Assembly (NCBI GenBank): GCA_020631735.1
Contig: CM036231.1
Span: forward strand, 6,599,831 to 6,663,830
From: Saccharum officinarum
Taxonomy: Eukaryota > Streptophyta > Magnoliopsida > Poales > Poaceae
Length of the DNA stretch: 64,000 nt
Direction of reading: 5' to 3'
Shown here: positions 57,689-64,000 of the stretch, in pieces
Numbering within the stretch: the first letter of the stretch is position 1
Layout: each line of letters begins with the position of its first letter
Notes under the pieces: generated by a model
What the model was told of the DNA's origin: nothing
Database searches by the model: none
The model's input: the letters and a program-made list of their open reading frames with translations, nothing else
Made by a program: the position numbers and the translations under genes

Positions 57689-58900
57689 TAAATATTTAAT
57701 TTCGCTACGAGAAGCCTGTTCGGATCGCGGTATCCGTAGGATACTGGAATAATAAAGAAGAGTTTTTCAGAGCACTTCTTCCATTTACCCCGATAATCCT
57801 CGCATACCCCCGGCGCCGCCGCACCCACGTCGCACGGGCACGGCGCTACATTCGGCGGCTAGGCTTTCCCTGCTGCTCCAGCCGCTTCCCCTTCACCTGC
57901 CCCACCGAGCACGGGCCGCACCGTTCGGCGCGCTCGTTGCCCGCCGCGGCGCCATCGGCAGCTCCGGAATTCGATCCGCTGGTCACTTCGTGAGGCAAGT
58001 GCTCAGAGGGGCCGCGTGGGTGGAAAGGCTGCACGGCCCGGCCCCTCTGGCCGCTGCCGTGCGGCCGTGCGGGCCCGCCTCGGCGCCACGACAAGAGCCT
58101 TTTTGCGTTGCTGCTGTACGAGTATTTTGGGCGATATGCATGCATGCATGCATGCTTCATTAGTTTTCACTCATCAGCGGAAGCTTTTGTGCTGCAAGTC
58201 TGCAACCCTTCTTTCTTCCGGTTCGTTTCGTCTGCCACGACGCCTGCCCAAGTGCCGAGTGACGAGCGAGATCCTGGGACACAGCATACTAGTCACTCAG
58301 CTGGGGGCAGAGCTTTACCCTGATGGTGCAGGAACAGTTAGAGCGCAGCAATCGACACCGGGTTATGAGGCATGACCATGGCACGCACAGGACGCCGGCG
58401 ACGATTTTGAGCCGTGTGGCCTGTACGCTGATGGGCATGCAAGCAAGCAAGCAAGCTCTACGGAGTAGCGAGCTTCTGCTGCCTCGCCTTGCTTTACTGC
58501 GTGCTGCGCACGGGGGTCACGACCGCCGATGCTGCGGCCGTGGGCGTGCCCTGGCCAGGCCTGGCCTCGGTTATTCCCGGCCCAGTCCCATCGTCGGAAC
58601 TGAATGGCTGTACAGCGCCACACATACCTCGGCACTGACAGCGACAGCAAAGCAGCACCACCTGGCTGGCGCCGCTGCTGCTCTAGTAGACCTGTACCAT
58701 AGTACTGTACGAGTACGTACACAAAAAAAAGTAGAGCACGTACATACGTACAGTAGTATTGAGCACGCGATGATGGCCCACCGGCCGCGCGGGCCATAGA
58801 TTCTCCGCGGTACGAGCGGTAAGTGGCATCTTCTGTGGCCGTTCGCCTTGCCACCGCTACTCTAGTTTACACTACGTACTGTACTGCCACCTACAACTTA
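57689..58900. other. GC-rich intergenic DNA, no recognised gene
   Basis: Overlapping frames on both strands up to 163 codons (minus 58363-58854) with no domain and no splice pattern I trust. Includes a (TGCA)n run at 58136-58155 and a (GCAA)n run near 58438-58456. Confidence 0.4.
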
Positions 58901-59231
58901 GGTCTCGTTTAGTTCCATGACGTAAAGTTTTGGAACGTGGAGTGTCGTATGGGGTGTTCCGATACTAACAAAAATAATAAATTACAAAATCCGCCAGTAA
59001 ACCGCGAGACGAATTTATTAAGCCTAATTAATCCATTATTAGCACATGTGTTACGGTAGCACTTTATTATCAAATCATGGACTAATTAGGCTTAAAAGAT
59101 TCGTCTCGTAAATTACACGTAATCTATGTAATCAGTTATTTTTTTAGTTTATTATATTTAATAATCCATACATGTGTCCAAACATTCAATATGATAGGAC
59201 GTAAAGTTTTAGTGTGCAAACTAAAGGAGGC
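58901..59231. mobile_element. Tourist-like MITE
   Basis: GGTCTCGTTTAGTTCCATGACG at the left and CAAACTAAAGGAGGC at the right. The body holds AAACCGCGAGACGAATTTATTAAGCC and, inverted, GGCTTAAAAGATTCGTCTCG, so it is internally palindromic. Confidence 0.65.
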
Positions 59232-59329
59232 TTTACTACAAGGCCACTGGGCTCACCGGTCACTACCGTGACCACTGTTTGGATTCTCGCCGCATCGGAA
59301 GGCAGGCAGCCTTCGATTAAGGCGTTTTT

Positions 59330-59632
59330 TCTAAGGCATTTTTTTATTTCAGGAATTTAAAGTTTTGAGACGTTACGTTGAATGTTTTATAAGATATTGG
59401 AAGAGGTGTTCGGATATTAATAAAAAACTAATTACAAAACTCACATATAAACTGTGAGAAAAATTTATTAAGACTAATTAATTTGTCATTAACACATGTT
59501 TACGGTACAACATTGTCTAATCACGGACTAATTAGGATCAAAAAATTCGTCTCACGAAATACACGCAATCTATGTAATTAATTATTTTTAGTCTATATTT
59601 AATACTCTATGTATATGTCAAACATATGCCGT
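59330..59632. mobile_element. Degenerate Tourist-like MITE
   Basis: Same internal palindromic body as 58901-59231 (GAGAAAAATTTATTAAGAC and AAAAAATTCGTCTCACG) but with unclear ends, so the limits are approximate. Confidence 0.45.
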
Positions 59633-59638
59633 GATTGA

Positions 59639-59882
59639 GGCCTCGTTTAGATGCTGAAAAAATTTCAACCCGATGAATAGTATCACTTTCGTCTTATTTG
59701 ACAAATATTGTCTAATCGTGGACCAACTAGGCTCAAAAGATTCATCTCGTGATTTCCAACTAAACTGTGTAATTAGTTATTATTTTTATCTACATTTACT
59801 ACTTCATGCATGGGTCAAAAGATTGATGTGATGGAGAGAGAGTGAAAAAATTCTAACTTTTCATGTGCATCTAAACAAGGCG
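59639..59882. mobile_element. Tourist-like MITE, TGA target duplication
   Basis: GGCCTCGTTTAGATGC at the left and GCATCTAAACAAGGCG at the right, 244 bases, with TGA on both sides (59636-59638, 59883-59885). Confidence 0.8.
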
Positions 59883-60224
59883 TGAGTGTAAAATTTTGAG
59901 GAAGAAACTAAACCGGACCTAGATAGGAGCCTGCAGCCTTGCCGTGCAGCATTCAAGATGAAGCTCGTGCTGTGCAGCTACCACGTCTACCCATCCACAT
60001 ACATATGCCTAGAGTAATTGCGTATCGATATGCCTGTCCCACTCCGACTGCCCTTGTACGCCGTACCGGCCGTACGCCGCAGGTGCCTTCCTGATCCATC
60101 CGCTACGGCCATTGACGAGAAGCTTTTGCCATCGTACATGGATGATGATGGATCATTAGCATACCGAATCCTACGGCTGCGTGGTGCGCTGCGTGCGTAC
60201 TAGTACACGTAGCTTTTCCACCGC
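59883..60224. other. Intergenic, no recognised gene
   Basis: A 61-codon frame at 60018-60203 has no recognised content. Nothing else supportable. Confidence 0.4.
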
Positions 60225-60466
60225 GGCTGTGTTTAGTTGCGTAAAAAGGTGTAAAAAAGTACTGTAGCACGTTTTGATTTTATTTGGCAAATAGTGTCCA
60301 ACCGTTGACTAATTAGGTTCAAAACGTTCGTCTCGCAAAGTACAACCAAGATGTACAATTAGTTTTTAATTTCATCTACATTTAGTACTCCATGCATGTA
60401 TCGCAAGTTTGATGTGACGGGGAATCTTTTTTTGCATAGTGTTTTTTTTTTAACTAAACACAGCCC
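60225..60466. mobile_element. Tourist-like MITE, GGCTGTGTTTAGTT ends
   Basis: GGCTGTGTTTAGTTGC at the left and TAACTAAACACAGCC at the right, with the family body between. The same subfamily as 61456-61696. Confidence 0.8.
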
Positions 60467-60922
60467 ACGTACGACCTCGAGGAAACAGAAGGCAGGCAGA
60501 GGCACGGTTGGCGCCACGTGACCATCTATCGAGCTTTGTTTGTTTTTTCGCCTGCGAAGGCCGAAGAGGAGGTGCCTGAATCTGAATGATGGGTGGACGG
60601 AGATACGGGTGCGCTGCGCCTGGTTTTGCGTGGGCACCGCAGGCCCCTTTTCAGGCAGGGGTGGGTGGGCACTGGCAGCACCGCAGCACGCAGCGAGCGG
60701 ACTCCATTCATTACGAGAGCCAGAGCCAGTGCCCACTGCCCAGGACGCAGTGTACTGCCGTGGATCATGGACGAGGCAGGATGATGCTCCGGCGCCGTGG
60801 ATGCACACGCACTGCACTGCACGATGACCCCCCACTGGCGCAGTGGCGCTTCGCTCGCTTCGCAGTCTGTTTGGCTCCGCGTGGCGTTGGCGACCTGCCC
60901 TAAAGTTGGTAGATGTCACGTT
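60467..60922. other. GC-rich intergenic DNA
   Basis: Several overlapping frames of 63-105 codons on both strands, with no recognised domain. Confidence 0.4.
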
Positions 60923-61209
60923 GCCCGTGTTTAGATCCCAACTTGGGTGCCCCGATTCGGGCACGGTAGGTACAGTGCTCGTATCGGGGGCACTGTAGCT
61001 CATTTTTGTTTTTTAGTGCAAAAAATTATCTAAAAATTGATTAATTAGACTCAAAATGTTCGTCTCGCAAAGTACAACAAAACTGTGCAATTAGTTTTTT
61101 ATTTCATCTATATTTAGTACTCTATGCATTTGCCGACATTTTGATGTGATGGGGAATCTTCTTTTTGCATAGTAAAATTTGGGGATGAAATTGGGAACTA
61201 AACAAGGGC
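60923..61209. mobile_element. Tourist-like MITE
   Basis: GCCCGTGTTTAGATCCC at the left and GGGAACTAAACAAGGGC at the right. The body nearly matches the interrupted copy at 19382-19906. Confidence 0.75.
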
Positions 61210-61455
61210 ATTAGATATTTGATACTAATTAGAAAGACTAAATATTAGTCTAATTAGACTTAACAGATTCGTTTCGTAAATCGGTCTCTATATTTAATTC
61301 TTTAAATTAATGTTAAATATCCGTGATAGGGACTGAATTTAAATTTTAGTAGGATGTAAATCAGGTGGGTAACGAGAACGACGCGCGCGGAGCTCCATCA
61401 CATGCGCTCCACTCCGGCTGTCGTCTCTTCGGTTTCGAGTAAGGGCCGGTTTAGG

Positions 61456-61696
61456 CTATATTTAGTTGCCCTGGAAAGGCTGAAAAGTTTACTATAACAT
61501 GTTTTGGTTTTATTTGGCAAATAGTATCCAACCGTTGACTAATTAGGTTCAAAACGTTCGTCTCGCAAAGTACAACCAAACTGTACAATTAGTTTTTGAT
61601 TTCATCTACATTTAATACTCTATGCATGTATCGTAAGTTTGATGTGACGAAGAATCTTTTTTTTACATAGTGCCTTTTTTAGGTAACTAAACACAA
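61456..61696. mobile_element. Tourist-like MITE
   Basis: GGCTATATTTAGTTGCCC at the left and GGTAACTAAACACAAC at the right, very similar inside to 60225-60466. Confidence 0.7.
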
Positions 61697-61699
61697 CAT

Positions 61700-61936
61700 T
61701 AGTTCGTAGAAAATTTTACAAAATTTTTCAGATTTTTCATCACATCGAATCTTTAAACACATGCATGAAGCATTAAATATAGATAAAAAAATAAAACTAA
61801 TTACACAGTTTAGACGAAATAGACGAGACAAATCTTTTAAACCTAATTAGACTATGATTAGACACTAATTATTAAATAACAACGAAACGGGCTACAGGAT
61901 CATTTTGTAAAAATTTTTACAACTGATCAAGGCCCC
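61700..61936. mobile_element. Tourist-like MITE, opposite orientation
   Basis: AAAATTTTACAAAATTTTTCAGATT followed by ATCACATCGAATC, then the inverted body TAAACCTAATTAGACTATGATTAG. Ends degenerate; close relative of 62036-62281. Confidence 0.6.
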
Positions 61937-62035
61937 TCCCAGACCAGACCGCGCGAGGCTTCAACGCACGTGCTACGCTGGAACGAGCGCATTGCTGCCC
62001 TGCACGGAAACCCGCGCCGCGATCTGTCCGCCTTG

Positions 62036-62281
62036 GGCCCTGTTCAGTTCCCAGGAAATTTTACAAAATTTTTCAGATTCTCTGTCACATCAAATTTTTA
62101 GATATATACATGTATGAAGCATTAAATATAGATAAAAAAATAAAACTAATTACACAGTTTAGACGAAATGGACGAGACGAATCTTTTAAGCCTAATTAGA
62201 CAATGATTGGACACTAATTACCAAATAACAACGAAACGTGCTACACTGTCGTTTTGCAAAAAAAATTAACTAAACCGGCCC
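62036..62281. mobile_element. Tourist-like MITE
   Basis: GGGCCCTGTTCAGTTCCC at the left and TTAACTAAACCGGCCC at the right, with the inverted family body. Confidence 0.72.
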
Positions 62282-62399
62282 TCAGATGATCTGATCTGGT
62301 TGATCTGAGTGGTTTTTTTAAAAAAAAAATATTATTGAATGACTGGCTGATACCGGACCAGTATGTCCGCCCTCTGGCGTTAATAGTGAACTAGTACTC

Positions 62400-62667
62400 T
62401 TAGAGCAAGGTCAATAATAGAGCCAAGTTATTTGGCTATAAGACAAGTTATAAGAGCCAAGTTATATAATAAGTGTCTCCAATTTGTTTTAAAAAAATCT
62501 ATCCCTCTTATTTCTCCTCACAATACTCGCTGCTTAGGCTCATTAATACATATGCTTCTGTGTCTAGCTTAGTGCTTGTATGAATCAAGCTCTCATCTTT
62601 CTCCTCTCTTCTCTCTACCATATTAGCATTAGCTTGGCTATAAGCCCATTATTGTACCTGCTCTTAA
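62400..62667. mobile_element. MITE with TTAGAGCA ends
   Basis: TTAGAGCAAGGTCAATAATAG at the left pairs with the reverse complement of the right end, TTAAGAGCAGGTACAATAAT. About 268 bases; a different family from the Tourist-like set, possibly hAT-related. Confidence 0.65.
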
Positions 62668-62738
62668 GCTCTTTTGAAACGTAGCAATTTGTGTTGTTCT
62701 CTGTACGTTCCTCTCCGTGAAAACGAACTACTCTGGAT

Positions 62739-62758
62739 GTCTGTCTGTCTGTCTGTCA
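62739..62758. repeat. (TGTC)n microsatellite
   Basis: Five TGTC units in a row, immediately followed by CAGGTGGGCC. No gene context. Confidence 0.9.
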
Positions 62759-62845
62759 GGTGGGCCTCACTTACTAGTCACAGGTGCTACTACTAGTACT
62801 CGCTTCGTCCCTAAAAACATATGAATCTCTGTTTTCAAGGCTAGT

Positions 62846-63482
62846 TTAGTGTCTATGTAAAATTACACATGTGCCCTTCTCCCCGCACGCCTTGGATGAT
62901 TCTGGATGCGGGGAACAGAACGGGTGGGCGTGGTGCGAGCCTCTAAGCTTTCTGGATTGTTCTGATGCAGGGAGCGTTCTTTTTCCACCTGTGGGAGGCC
63001 TGGACCCCGGAGGCTCACCGGTGCTCGCGCGGGCGGATCCTCCGAGCAGGCGCAGGGAGCACCGCGACCTCCGGCCGCCTCCTCCGGCTCCGGGCGCGAG
63101 GCGAGGGCGACGATGCAGCTCCTCCGCCGCCACCACGGGGCGCGGCTCCTCCTCCGCCGGCCATCCCCTTCTCTCTCCCCCTTCCTGCTCATGGCGCGGA
63201 CGAACGGGCACGCGGGCCCCATGCCACGCTGGCCGATAGCGGACGTTCGGGAAGCGCGCTATTCCTGGCGGACGCGAGCTCGTCCGCTTGGGTAGCGGAC
63301 GCTTTCCAGTACCGGCACTTCGGTCCGCTATCCGGTCCTCCAGGACGGGGATAGCGTACCCGGTGCAGACAGCCTTATAACGGATAAGCTGGACTGATAC
63401 AGTTAAGCAAACAGGCGTACACTTTTTTCTTGAGCCAAAGTCAACAAGTTTCAAACTAAAGTGCCATCCAGTTCGTCGCTTC
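62846..63482. other. GC-rich intergenic DNA with spurious frames
   Basis: Open frames on both strands (up to 218 codons, minus 62846-63502). Arg/Pro/Ser-rich composition, simultaneous openness in several phases and no domain argue against a gene. Origin unknown. Confidence 0.4.
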
Positions 63483-63754
63483 GGGCCTGGTTTAGTTTTC
63501 AATTTCTACCTCAAATTCTACTATGCAAAAAAAGATTCTATCACATCAAAATACCGACACATGCATGAAGTACTAAATGTAGATAAAATTAAAAATTAAT
63601 TACACAGTTTTGTTGTATTTTACGAGACAAACATTTTGAGCCTAATTAGTCAAAGTTTGAACAATTTTTACCAAATACAAACAAAATGCTACGGTGCACA
63701 TTTATTGCGCACTGTCCCAACTCGGATGCCCCGATTCTGGAACTAAACGCGGCC
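63483..63754. mobile_element. Tourist-like MITE
   Basis: GGGCCTGGTTTAGTTTTC at the left and GGAACTAAACGCGGCC at the right. The inverted family body includes ACGAGACAAACATTTTGAGCC. Confidence 0.75.
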
Positions 63755-63877
63755 TTGGACCGACCTGTCATGTATACATGTACAGTGCTGTGCACCTGTG
63801 GCGCAGCCGGAGTACGAAATATCGCAATAGAAAAGGTCACGTCTAGAAGCTGGTTGGGCGGACGTCCGGACGACTTG

Positions 63878-64000
63878 GGTGCCGTTTAGATGCCAAAAAT
63901 TTTGCCAAAATTTTCAGATTCTTCGTCACATCGAATCTTTGAACGCATGCATGAAATATTAAATATAAATAAAAAATAAAACTAATTACATAGTTTAGAC
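63878..64000. mobile_element. Tourist-like MITE, cut by window end
   Basis: GGTGCCGTTTAGATGCC starts an element whose visible part matches the left half of 62036-62281. It continues beyond the window. Confidence 0.65.

Noticed and set aside
62846..63502. 218-codon minus-strand frame near the right edge
   Set aside because: GC-rich low-complexity composition, simultaneous plus-strand frames, no domain or splice context.
1..64000. CRISPR arrays, operons, ribosome binding sites, prophage or plasmid features
   Set aside because: The window is plant nuclear DNA with spliced genes and retrotransposons. The direct repeats seen are LTR, MITE or tandem duplications without CRISPR-like regular spacers.

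Overview
This window is nuclear DNA from a grass, most likely Andropogoneae (sorghum, sugarcane or Miscanthus type). The reasons are an intron-rich ERECTA-type receptor kinase gene, long GC-rich LTRs, Sirevirus (Ty1/copia Maximus-lineage) elements, and many Stowaway-like and Tourist-like MITEs. I confidently recognise one host protein gene. Nearly everything else is transposon-derived. One 100-base gap (40433-40532) marks a contig join.

Layout. 1-1548: no recognised gene. 1549-3043: antisense solo LTR of a Sirevirus. 3284-8098: antisense solo LTR of an unassigned family with very long (~4.8 kb) LTRs, bounded by TCAAA target duplications. 8.1-11.7 kb: degenerate intergenic DNA with non-LTR retrotransposon scraps. 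11819-18853 (minus): an apparently intact 27-exon ERECTA-like LRR receptor kinase gene, whose CDS as I splice it encodes 977 residues. 19.1-21.3 kb, just upstream of its start codon: a stack of MITEs. 21621-50310: a second long solo LTR of the same family as the one at 3.3 kb, bounded by CAAGT. Nested in it are a Sirevirus solo LTR (23968-26220, GTTGG duplications) and a full-length Sirevirus (from 27761, CAGGG duplications). 50.3-64 kb: no recognised gene, many MITEs, a GCAACAT/GAAACA short-motif array and GC-rich low-complexity DNA.

The full-length Sirevirus has LTRs of about 1.58 kb, a primer binding site, gag, pol (protease, integrase, reverse transcriptase, RNase H), an env-like third ORF and a multiple polypurine-tract region. 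It appears twice (to 39579, and 40533-50085), but the second appearance is probably a false assembly duplication. The same 3' host flank follows both copies, the gap sits exactly at the join, and the second copy starts in mid-gag and carries many single-base indels.

Most notable: the spacer before the env-like ORF repeats the LTR promoter architecture (paired ACCGGTAGTACCGGT palindromes, then 19 bases, then TATAAATA), which suggests a dedicated internal promoter for that ORF. Other points of interest are an exon-like acidic ORF flanked by splice-like signals inside the long LTR, a dimeric MITE and a MITE nested in another MITE's terminus upstream of ERECTA, and an unusual gag-pol junction with two in-frame TAG codons.
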